Shown here: positions 1 to 6,710 of the stretch, in pieces
How the letters are laid out: every line of letters begins with the position of its first letter
How positions within the stretch are numbered: position 1 is the stretch's first letter
NCBI GenBank assembly: GCA_934643865.1
Contig: CAKUCX010000024.1
Coordinates: 1 to 43,847, forward strand
Source: an uncultured Kiritimatiellota bacterium
GTDB taxonomy: Bacteria; Verrucomicrobiota; Kiritimatiellia; RFP12; UBA1067
Direction of reading: 5' to 3'
DNA: 43,847 bases
The notes under the pieces: model-generated
What the model was told of the DNA's origin: nothing
Databases searched by the model: none
The model's input: only the letters and a program-made list of their open reading frames with translations
Translations under genes and position numbers: made by a program

Positions 1-101
1 GCCTGTCCAGACGACGCTGCCGCCGTCCGTCCAGACGCCGCCGTCCGCGCGGACGCCCGTTCCGCCGTTTCCCGCATTGCCGTGTCCGAGTTCGCCGCCA
101 T
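1..101 (-). CDS. Possible 5' fragment of a gene cut by the left edge
   Basis: A start codon at 101-99 on the minus strand follows a strong ribosome binding site (AAGGAGG, about 8 bases upstream), and the frame stays open to the window edge, giving 33 residues rich in Ala, Arg and Thr. A second frame, open from a GTG at 126 without a ribosome binding site, gives a Gly-rich peptide with GGVWTDGGSVVW, which reads more like a secreted beta-repeat protein. The initiation signal favours the first frame and the residue make-up favours the second, so only the presence of a gene start is suggested. No function can be assigned. Confidence 0.35.
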   Translation of the reverse strand, partial: MAANSDTAMRETAERASARTAASGRTAAASSGQ

Positions 102-146
102 GCCTTTTCCCTCCTTGCCGCCGCACAGTCTAGCAGAGGGGACGGC

Positions 147-402
147 GGGACGCAATGAGATTTCACTGCGTAATAATCTCGCTTGAAAGCCGTATCTTGC
201 CTGAAAGCCGTCGCGGCGCGCGGCGTGACGGGTTCGGCAGGGCAACGCGAGGCACAATGATCGGGATGCAATGAGATTTCACCGCGTAATATATTGAAGG
301 TGACGAGATTGCGGGTTCGCGGGGTAAGCCGGGACGTAATGAGATTTCAGCGCGTAATAATCTTACTTGAAACCCGTCGCGCCACACGGCGCTACGGGTT
401 CG
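147..402 (+). repeat. Three direct copies of a 29-bp repeat, two with hairpins
   Basis: Copies begin at 147, 263 and 331. Each reads GGGA, C or T, G, C or T, then AATGAGATTTCA, two variable bases and GCGTAATA, so they differ at only a few positions. Copies 1 and 3 continue with a related TTGAAA stretch and then a palindrome. In copy 3 (371-401) AACCCGT pairs with ACGGGTT and GCGCC with GGCGC around an ACAC loop. Spacing is irregular (116 and 68 bases). This looks like a dispersed intergenic repeat family (REP-like), or the ends of a small non-autonomous element; no transposase is seen. Confidence 0.75.
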
Positions 403-407
403 GTAAT

Positions 408-422
408 CCCCCCCCCCCCCCC
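408..422. repeat. Tract of 15 consecutive C
   Basis: An uninterrupted run of 15 C lies directly after the third copy of the 29-bp repeat and about 125 bases upstream of the promoter of the polysaccharide deacetylase gene. No convincing gene crosses it. Such tracts slip easily, so the length may vary in the population or may be an assembly artefact. Confidence 0.85.
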
Positions 423-547
423 TCGCGGCGTGATGCGTCCGGGCGCGATGAATTGCGGCCCTCCCCGGGTCTGTCTCGCCAGCCTCAGGCGCGGCGAGAA
501 GCAGAAGCGGACACGTTCCCGGTTCTTGCCCATCATTCAGCAGAGAC

Positions 548-576
548 TTGATTCTTCGATAGAGGTTTGATATCAT
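548..576 (+). promoter_or_regulatory. Sigma-70-type promoter of the deacetylase/glycosyltransferase pair
   Basis: TTGATT (548-553) and TATCAT (571-576) are separated by exactly 17 bases. The predicted start near 583 leaves a leader of about 20 bases that holds the GAAGGAAG ribosome binding site (587-594) in front of the ATG at 604. Confidence 0.65.
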
Positions 577-603
577 GCTTCTGTTTGAAGGAAGTGAAAT
601 CAC

Positions 604-1368
604 ATGGAAGTCAATACTGAATGGATTCTGCCGTTCATCGCCCCACACCGTACCTGGTGGTGGCCCCGTCTGCCGCGTCACCGTGTCGGCGTCTGCATGC
701 TCCACTCCGTCGGTAATCGGATGGACCTGCCGGACTGCCCATCGAACAACGCGATTGAGCCCGAAAAGCTGCATGCGGTGATTGGTCTGCTTCGTGCAGC
801 GGGGTATGCGTTCACGACGTTCGGCGCGGCGTTCGGGAGCGTCAAACCTGATAGACCGTGCCCCGTCCGCCGCAGGATGGTCCTCACCTTCGATGACGGC
901 TTTGCGGACAACCTTACGAACCTGCTGCCCATCCTGCGGGAATTCAATGTCCCCGCCACGTGCTTCGTCACCAATCGCGGACAATCCTCGCCGGAGTTTC
1001 TTTCCGGCGCGCAGATCCTGGAACTAGACCAAAGCGGCCTTGTCGAGATTGGTGGCCACACCGCACACCACTGCTGCATGCTTCATACCGACATCGAGAC
1101 GGCACGGCGGGAAATCCGAAGGAACAAGGACTGGCTGGAAGGCATACTCGGCCATCCAGTCATAAGCTTTGCCTACCCACGCGGAGAGTACAATGACGCC
1201 ATCGTTGCAGCCGTGCGTGCCGCCGGATATCGGTGCGCAGCAACAATGGAGAAGCATCTTCGCCCTCCGCCTCGTGACGCCTTCCACATCCACCGACAGA
1301 TTCTGCCCCGGGGTAAAACGCCGGCGGAACTCTACATGTTGGCAACCCGCGGGAAATACAAGCTATGA
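604..1368 (+). CDS. Polysaccharide deacetylase family protein
   Basis: This 254-residue protein belongs to the carbohydrate esterase 4 / NodB-like deacetylases, which remove N- or O-acetyl groups from glycans in a metal-dependent reaction. The NodB motifs are visible: TFDDG at residues 95-99, HTAHH at 152-156 (metal-binding His) and AYPRG at 190-194. No signal peptide is apparent, so it probably acts in the cytoplasm on a precursor of a surface polysaccharide. It has its own promoter and ribosome binding site, and its stop overlaps the start of the following glycosyltransferase by four bases (ATGA), so the two are almost certainly co-translated. Base composition is clearly less GC-rich than the bulk of the window, as in its neighbours. 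The substrate is unknown. Confidence 0.88.
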   Translation: MEVNTEWILPFIAPHRTWWWPRLPRHRVGVCMLHSVGNRMDLPDCPSNNAIEPEKLHAVIGLLRAAGYAFTTFGAAFGSVKPDRPCPVRRRMVLTFDDGFADNLTNLLPILREFNVPATCFVTNRGQSSPEFLSGAQILELDQSGLVEIGGHTAHHCCMLHTDIETARREIRRNKDWLEGILGHPVISFAYPRGEYNDAIVAAVRAAGYRCAATMEKHLRPPPRDAFHIHRQILPRGKTPAELYMLATRGKYKL

Positions 1369-2309
1369 ACATTGGCCTCTACAAAGATACGCTCGCCGCC
1401 CGACGTGGTGCCGACATTGCCGTTTGCAACCTTGCCGACGGGCTCTCCGAGCGTGGACATGCGGTCACGCTTTTTGAACGTTCCGAACTTCCACGGCAGA
1501 ACTGGCGCCGTTACGACATTCTCATTTCCTCCGGCACCAATGAAATACGCGATCTTGCGGCGATTGACGGTCTCCCGCCCATCATCCAGCAATTCCACAC
1601 CGATCCTGCCTATTCGTTCCGCCATTGGATCCGCCGATGGCGTCGTTGCCGTGCCACCAGGGTGGCCTTGCGCAAGGTTGCCGCAATCCAGGTACTCCGT
1701 GAGCCATTCCGAGAAACCCTAGCCCGTCTCGGCATCCATCCGCCGCGCGTGGACGTCATCGGAAACTGGGCCGCATATATTCCCCCCGCACAACAAGACC
1801 AACCGTTCACGGAACATAAGACGATCATCTGTCCCGGAGCGATAAATCGCGACAAGAATCAACGATTGCTCGTCCAGGCCTTCAACTCCATCGCCCAACA
1901 GTTTCCGGATTGGGAAGTACATCTCTATGGAAGCGGGAAGCCCGATTTTGTCCTCGGCCCCCGCGTACGCCTGATGGGATACGCAGACCTCGCCCGTCCC
2001 TACGCCGAATGTGCGTTTGTCGCCTTTCCGTCAAAAACGGAGGGATTCCCGCTGGCGCTTGTTGATGCCGCCGCATTCGGAAAACCCGCATTGGCGATTC
2101 AGGACTGGATTGGATGCGGCGAAATCGTCGGATCCAACGTCCGGGAATACGCCGCCGGGCTCGTCCGTCTTATGTCCGACGCCGACTATCGTCACGCACT
2201 TGGAACACATTGCCGCTCTTATTGTGCCGAACACTACGCCCGTGCCAAGATCCTTGATCGATGGGAAGAGCTTCTGCGTGCCATACTGGAAACTGGGACG
2301 TCGAATTGA
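1365..2309 (+). CDS. Glycosyltransferase, GT4-like
   Basis: A 314-residue GT-B type glycosyltransferase. The N-terminal half starts with a short Rossmann strand (MNIGLYKD) followed by a Gly-Ala stretch, as in GT4 acceptor domains. The C-terminal half has the donor-binding features of the family: CPGAINRDKNQRLLVQAF around residues 158-175, LYGSGKP, and the signature FPSKTEGFPLALVDAAAFGKP near 219-240, including the E of the EX7E motif. It should transfer a sugar from a nucleotide-sugar donor during surface polysaccharide assembly at the inner face of the membrane. It is translationally coupled to the deacetylase. It converges with the minus-strand polymer operon that ends at 2390; the 80 bases between (2310-2389) show no clear hairpin terminator. 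Confidence 0.88.
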   Translation: MNIGLYKDTLAARRGADIAVCNLADGLSERGHAVTLFERSELPRQNWRRYDILISSGTNEIRDLAAIDGLPPIIQQFHTDPAYSFRHWIRRWRRCRATRVALRKVAAIQVLREPFRETLARLGIHPPRVDVIGNWAAYIPPAQQDQPFTEHKTIICPGAINRDKNQRLLVQAFNSIAQQFPDWEVHLYGSGKPDFVLGPRVRLMGYADLARPYAECAFVAFPSKTEGFPLALVDAAAFGKPALAIQDWIGCGEIVGSNVREYAAGLVRLMSDADYRHALGTHCRSYCAEHYARAKILDRWEELLRAILETGTSN

Positions 2310-2389
2310 GGTGCGTCCGACCTTCGTGCGCGTAAAGTTCCCCTTTCGCTCGAATGTGGGCTCTTCCCGCATGTCCAACGTCCGGCAGG

Positions 2390-2941
2390 TCAGTGGAACT
2401 TGCCTGCCGCCTTCAGGCGGTTGAAGTGTTCCGCATCGCGGTGCGCGAACACCTTTGCCGGGTTTCCACCCGCGATCGCCAGCGGCGGGATCTCGCCGTG
2501 GACGACCGAACCGGCCTGGATGATCGCCCCCTCGCCGATCTTCGTGCCCGGCAGCAAGATGACCCGCGCGCCGATCCAGACAAAATCGCCGATGATCACG
2601 TCCTTGGCGATGTAGGTCGCATCGTAGGGGATCGCCTCGCCGTGGTCGTAGTTGTGGTTGCGCGTGAAGATCCTAAGTCCGTCGCCGGAATGAAAATAGC
2701 GCCCGATGACGAGCCGCCCGTTGCCGCTCGCCCACGCGCCGTTGAAGCAGACGTGGTCGGCGAGTTCCGTATGCTTCGTCAGGTGGACCGGCCCCGCGCA
2801 GTGGAGGTGCGGCCCGACCTTCTTGACCTTCAGCCGCACGGGCAGGCCGTGCAGAAAGAAGACAATGGCATTCCGTACACGCAACCGAAACCGCCGTACA
2901 GGGATGCAGAATGTCAAAAGGCGCGCAACAAATTCAACCAT
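2390..2941 (-). CDS. Hexapeptide-repeat acyltransferase
   Basis: A 183-residue left-handed beta-helix acyltransferase of the maltose/colanic acid/NeuD-like O-acetyltransferase type. Repeated hexapeptides appear in KDVIIGDFVWIGARVILLPG and GEGAIIQAGSVV, and the His-containing stretch FTRNHNYDHG matches the catalytic region of sugar O-acetyltransferases. It probably acetylates a sugar of the polymer made by this operon, using acetyl-CoA. The ATG at 2941 is chosen because AAGGAG lies about 12 bases upstream; a GTG at 2962 would add seven residues and overlap the upstream gene. The N-terminus carries a basic segment (IPVRRFRLRVR) that also appears in the glycerophosphotransferase at the head of the operon. 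Last gene of the operon. Confidence 0.85.
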   Translation of the reverse strand: MVEFVARLLTFCIPVRRFRLRVRNAIVFFLHGLPVRLKVKKVGPHLHCAGPVHLTKHTELADHVCFNGAWASGNGRLVIGRYFHSGDGLRIFTRNHNYDHGEAIPYDATYIAKDVIIGDFVWIGARVILLPGTKIGEGAIIQAGSVVHGEIPPLAIAGGNPAKVFAHRDAEHFNRLKAAGKFH

Positions 2942-2948
2942 TACAGTT

Positions 2949-3377
2949 TCACACTCCTTCACGCAACTTGCGAAGCGTCTCGTTTAAAATCGTCGAACTC
3001 GTGCCCTTGGTGTACGGGAAGTAGACGACGCGCACGCCCACCTCGTCGAACTTCTTCTCCATCTCCTGCCAACGCGCGCTCTTGAACCAGTCGTCGCCCA
3101 CGAAGAGCACGTCGAAGTGAAGCTTCTCCCACATCTTGAACTTGTCGAGGTCGTCCTGCGGAATCGCCGCGTCGACGTACTTGATCGACCGCACGATCTC
3201 CAGCCGCTCCGCAAACGGAATGACGGCCTTCTTGTGCTTGTAGGCAACGAGTTCGTCCACCGACACTCCCACGATGAGCTTGTCACAGAGTCCCTTGGCG
3301 TTCTTCAGCAGGTTCAGGTGGCCAATGTGGAAGAGGTCGTAGACCCCGCTTGTATAACCCACAATCGTTGCGCTCAT
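2949..3377 (-). CDS. Glycerol-3-phosphate cytidylyltransferase-like protein (TagD family)
   Basis: A 142-residue nucleotidyltransferase. Near the N-terminus it has TSGVYDLFHIGHLNLL, with the catalytic HIGH motif at residues 17-20; near the C-terminus GTSSTIL (125-131) corresponds to the second nucleotide-binding motif (RTEGISTT in TagD). Length and motifs fit enzymes that make CDP-glycerol from CTP and glycerol-3-phosphate. The glycerophosphotransferase upstream in the same operon would be the user of CDP-glycerol, which supports this substrate; a related alcohol phosphate cannot be excluded. The start at 3377 is chosen for the GGAGAG site just upstream and because it overlaps the preceding stop by four bases (ATGA). 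Confidence 0.85.
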   Translation of the reverse strand: MSATIVGYTSGVYDLFHIGHLNLLKNAKGLCDKLIVGVSVDELVAYKHKKAVIPFAERLEIVRSIKYVDAAIPQDDLDKFKMWEKLHFDVLFVGDDWFKSARWQEMEKKFDEVGVRVVYFPYTKGTSSTILNETLRKLREGV

Positions 3378-4426
3378 GTCAACTCTCCGTTCTCGTATGC
3401 ACTGAGAAACTTTTCCAAACACCAGACCAACCATTTCTGGTCACCGCTCATGCCCACTTGGCAATTCGGAATGAATTCGGGGCGGCAAGGCCCCTGCCAA
3501 TGGGCAAACCACTGCGTTGTTGCCCGGGGCATGGGGATTTTCTCCGGCAATGGCAAATTGGGGTAACGCTTGGCAAACAATTCTCTTAGAAAATACTTTG
3601 ACTCGCCACAACGTACGCGATTTAAATCAAGCGGCCGCGCCAGACGCATGTGGCCATAAGGCATACAGGCCTCAATCCCCGCTAAGCAGAACGCATGCAG
3701 ATAAGAACTCGCGGACTCGATGCAAAAAATTCCTCTCAGAAACGCCTCCATGTCAATCGCCCCATTTTGACGGAGGTATCGACGATAGACGCCCGACACG
3801 TCGACAGGGTTTCGCAACGCACGGCTTGGCATGACAAAAGAATAACGGGCTTTCAGTCCTTCAAGGTCCCAATCCCTTGAAAGCAGCCCGCTCAACCCCC
3901 CAAAAACACCATCCGCACTTTCTCCCAATACAAGATGGTCAAAACCCGCCATCTTGGCATGGCGCGCGGCCTTGAGAAGTTGGACTTCGATGGAATGAAA
4001 CGGTACGCCGTCGAACTTCAGAAGTTCCGGCGTCAATTCCTCGAAGTCCGACCAATTCATGTCGATGACTTCATGGTCGAGCCCATAGGCGCGGGCATAG
4101 GCGGCTGCACGTTCGGTCTCGTTGATTGCCCCCTCGGCCACACACCGAAACGTATAGGCTTTCGTACCCCTCGGCAGGAAGGACGCAAGAATTGCGCTGT
4201 CAATTCCACCAGAAAGGAAAACAGCCGTCCGCCCCTTCATATAGAATTTCTCAATCTCGTTACGCGCCGCCCGCTCAACTTCCTCTGCAGAATCAACGGC
4301 GATCAGATTGGTGTCCGGCGGCCGATGCCACACTGTATGCGTCAAACCAGGGAAGAAATTGTCTTCCTCGTTCTCAATGAATCGAAACGCCAAAAAATGG
4401 CTCATGCAGAAATTCTTGTCAATCAT
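3374..4426 (-). CDS. Asparagine synthase-like amidotransferase lacking the glutaminase domain
   Basis: The 350-residue protein has the PP-loop ATP pyrophosphatase domain of AsnB: SGGIDS at residues 72-77 binds the ATP pyrophosphate, and GESADGVFGG at 168-177 is the second family motif (G-E-G-x-D-E-x-F-x-G in AsnB). The N-terminal class II glutaminase domain with its Cys2 nucleophile is absent; only about 65 unrelated residues precede the PP-loop. Such stand-alone domains occur in polysaccharide clusters and probably amidate or otherwise ATP-activate a carboxyl group, with ammonia supplied by another protein or free in solution. It overlaps both neighbours by four bases, so it is made with them. 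Base composition is among the lowest in GC in the window. Confidence 0.82.
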   Translation of the reverse strand: MIDKNFCMSHFLAFRFIENEEDNFFPGLTHTVWHRPPDTNLIAVDSAEEVERAARNEIEKFYMKGRTAVFLSGGIDSAILASFLPRGTKAYTFRCVAEGAINETERAAAYARAYGLDHEVIDMNWSDFEELTPELLKFDGVPFHSIEVQLLKAARHAKMAGFDHLVLGESADGVFGGLSGLLSRDWDLEGLKARYSFVMPSRALRNPVDVSGVYRRYLRQNGAIDMEAFLRGIFCIESASSYLHAFCLAGIEACMPYGHMRLARPLDLNRVRCGESKYFLRELFAKRYPNLPLPEKIPMPRATTQWFAHWQGPCRPEFIPNCQVGMSGDQKWLVWCLEKFLSAYENGELT

Positions 4427-5766
4427 GCCTCATGTTCTCCTGAGATCGATGTCATAACCTCGGCAACAACCTGATTGGATGCATGCGGGTAGAAACAGCA
4501 GATGTCAGAAGCCGCAACGGCGTCACGGGCTTTCTTCTTCATGTCCTTTCCTCCAAGCACGACACCGTCCAGAAAAACACGAACATCGTCCGCGGTATAC
4601 GCCTTGTAGGTCAAATCGAGCAGACGTCGTCCAAACGGCAGGAATTCGCGATTCTCCGTCTCCTCATCGGCCAGCAGATAACATTGCGGTTTTCCCGTGT
4701 AGAAATACTCTGCGAGAAAAGAACCGCAATCATGAATCAGCGCATCCGAATTGGCAAAGGTCTCGAAATAGTCCCCCCCTTGCTGGAATTCGACATTGGG
4801 TAGAGCCTTCAGCGCCGCGCGATAGGCTTCCGTCTTCGCACGCCCCCACCATTCATCCGTCGCTAGACGTGGAAACAGAAGTGGGTGTGGACGAAACACA
4901 AACTTCACGGAAGGATAGTCCTTTGGTAATTGGAGGAATAAGTCAGCATGGATAAGAAATGTTGAAAGCGTCAATCCTCCATGCTCGCCATTTCTAGAAA
5001 GCGAGTGATGCGGCGCAATGAGAACGGTCTTCGGGCGCGGAACATGCCGGGGTACGACAGCGAGTCGGTCCATTTTCGCGTATCCGCTCAGACGTGCCGT
5101 CTCCTTTAAAGACGGATTCCGTTCCGTCCAAAGCGCCAGCGTTTGCGGATTCGAGACAAAATAACGCCACATGAACGCGATCTCTGGCAGAAAAATTGTC
5201 CGTGTCACGTTGGACGCGAAAAGCCCACTGTAACCATACGTAATGCAACACAAAAGGGCCTGATTGGAGAGAGTCCATGCCGTATAGTCAGAAAACGTCT
5301 GGTCCGAATAGACTATCGACGTGAAGACGATATCCGCCCGCCCGGCAAGTGAACGGCGGACCTTGGTCTCTGGATCATAGAGAGCTTCCACCTTCCCGGG
5401 GTAACGTGGCGCAAGCGTCTCTAACGTCTTCGCGAGCGTGTCGCGCAGAAACGCCTCGCCCCGCGTCACGCGCGGCACGATGGCGATGAACGGCTCGAAG
5501 CGCGCGTCGTCCACCATCGCCTGGAAGACTGGCTCGGCGGAAAACATCGACGCATCGCAGACAAGGAAGGCGACACGCAGCCGCTCCCCGCGCGCGAGCG
5601 TGTCGCGGCAGGTTTGCTCGTGGGCCGCATACCGCGCACGCACAATGGGGACAAGCCGCGCCGTCCGCGCGTCGCGCGCGCGGTCGAGAAGCCGCCGCCG
5701 CACGCGCACGCGCACCCTTTTCACCGGGATCAGGGCCGTCAGCAGCCGGATGAGCGTCGCGGTCAT
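4423..5766 (-). CDS. CDP-glycerol:glycerophosphate glycerophosphotransferase-like (TagB/TagF family)
   Basis: A 447-residue GT-B-like polymerase or primase that should move glycerol-phosphate from CDP-glycerol onto a lipid-linked glycan. The C-terminal half carries family hallmarks: FRPHPLLFPRL, and HDCGSFLAEYFYTGKPQCYL, matching the TagF segment in which a Ser/Asp-rich motif is followed by an aromatic-rich G-K/R-P turn. The N-terminus (residues about 8-25) is a hydrophobic/basic segment LIPVKRVRVRVRR, likely a membrane-surface anchor. The ATG at 5766 is preceded by GGGGAC. First gene of a four-gene coupled operon. The 5' part (to about 5400) is as GC-rich as the rest of the genome while the remainder is far poorer: 43 G+C in the block 5461-5520 versus 29 in 4441-4500. 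Confidence 0.82.
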   Translation of the reverse strand: MTATLIRLLTALIPVKRVRVRVRRRLLDRARDARTARLVPIVRARYAAHEQTCRDTLARGERLRVAFLVCDASMFSAEPVFQAMVDDARFEPFIAIVPRVTRGEAFLRDTLAKTLETLAPRYPGKVEALYDPETKVRRSLAGRADIVFTSIVYSDQTFSDYTAWTLSNQALLCCITYGYSGLFASNVTRTIFLPEIAFMWRYFVSNPQTLALWTERNPSLKETARLSGYAKMDRLAVVPRHVPRPKTVLIAPHHSLSRNGEHGGLTLSTFLIHADLFLQLPKDYPSVKFVFRPHPLLFPRLATDEWWGRAKTEAYRAALKALPNVEFQQGGDYFETFANSDALIHDCGSFLAEYFYTGKPQCYLLADEETENREFLPFGRRLLDLTYKAYTADDVRVFLDGVVLGGKDMKKKARDAVAASDICCFYPHASNQVVAEVMTSISGEHEA

Positions 5767-5794
5767 GGTCTTGTCCCCACCCGGCGCGCGGATG

Positions 5795-6691
5795 CTACCG
5801 CCGACATGGTGGCTTGTAGACGACAGCGCCCTCCCCGGAGACGGTGCCCGCGAACGCCGCGTCGGGGCCGACGTCGAGGGAGGACCCTTCGAGGACAATG
5901 TGGCCCGTGCCGGTGACGCGCTCCAGCGTCTCGTTGACGCTCCTGAGGACGAGCCGCCCCTTCCCGCACACCTTTACCGGGTAGTTCAGCGGCACGACGT
6001 CGCGCAGCTTCACGGGGAAGACCTTCCCCGCCTCCGCATGGCGCGCCTTCGGCGCCTCGAAGCCCTCAACCGCCCCGATGGACAGCCAGCTGACCGCCGA
6101 GCCGTCCGCGACGCCCGCCTCGACCGTCCAGGACATCGGGTCGCGCCCGATCGCGTCGTTCGCCGTCGCGAAGGAGTAGCCGTCGAACGTCACCTCCTCC
6201 CCGAAGTCCGCGATGAACGGATTGAAGTAGCACTTCGTCTTCAGGTCGCCGTCGATGCCCATCTGCGGCCCCTCGCGCCAGCCCGGGCGGCCGTTGAGCG
6301 CCGTCGCGCGCGGCGGGCGCGGCAGCATCTTCCCGTCCCGGAAGAGACGGAACTCGCTGAACTGCGAGCCGCTGCCCCCGTAGTCCGGCGGCCCGCCCTT
6401 CGCGGGGCGCGTCTTCGTGACATGCCACTTCAGGTAGCGCGTCGTGACGACCGTCGCGCCGCCGCCGGCGAAGAGCGCCGTCCCCTCGCGGACCTCCAGT
6501 CCCGCGTTCCGCAGCCGGGCCCCCGTGAGGTCGAGGCAGCCCGCCCCGGTCTTCACAAGCGTCCCGCCCTCGAACAGGCGCCCCGGCTCGACCTTCACCG
6601 TCTTGCCCGCCGGCACGTCAAGCGTCGTTTCGTTCGCCGCCGCCGCAAGCGCGGCGAAGAGGCAGCAGGATGCCATCAGCACGTTCCTCAT
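5795..6691 (-). CDS. Secreted protein with discoidin-like domain and autotransporter-type beta repeats
   Basis: The 298-residue product begins with a signal peptide (MRNVLMASCCLFAALAAAA). A first beta-repeat (GGTLVKTGAGCLDLTG, residues about 42-57) matches the autotransporter-associated (PATR-type) beta strand repeats that are abundant in Kiritimatiellota and Verrucomicrobia. The middle, about 85-215, has the pattern of an F5/8 type C (discoidin) carbohydrate-binding fold: YLKWHVTKTRP, FSEFRLFRDG, DGDLKTKCYF and SYSFATAND-like strands. The C-terminus returns to short beta repeats (TGTGHIVLEGSSLDVG). It probably binds glycans outside the cell and accompanies the glycosidases upstream. It sits 19 bases after the alpha-galactosidase gene and 28 bases before the polymer operon. 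No catalytic residues were recognised. Confidence 0.72.
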   Translation of the reverse strand: MRNVLMASCCLFAALAAAANETTLDVPAGKTVKVEPGRLFEGGTLVKTGAGCLDLTGARLRNAGLEVREGTALFAGGGATVVTTRYLKWHVTKTRPAKGGPPDYGGSGSQFSEFRLFRDGKMLPRPPRATALNGRPGWREGPQMGIDGDLKTKCYFNPFIADFGEEVTFDGYSFATANDAIGRDPMSWTVEAGVADGSAVSWLSIGAVEGFEAPKARHAEAGKVFPVKLRDVVPLNYPVKVCGKGRLVLRSVNETLERVTGTGHIVLEGSSLDVGPDAAFAGTVSGEGAVVYKPPCRR

Positions 6692-6710
6692 CGTCGTTCC
6701 CCTTCCTTTT

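Noticed and set aside
147..402. CRISPR array formed by the 29-bp repeats
   Set aside because: Only three copies, with gaps of about 87 and 39 bases that are unequal and contain repeat-related hairpins rather than unique spacers; no cas genes are nearby.
163..984. Minus-strand 273-codon frame opposite the deacetylase start
   Set aside because: It crosses the poly-C tract and repeats, has no recognisable motifs, and conflicts with the plus-strand gene that has promoter, ribosome binding site and NodB motifs.
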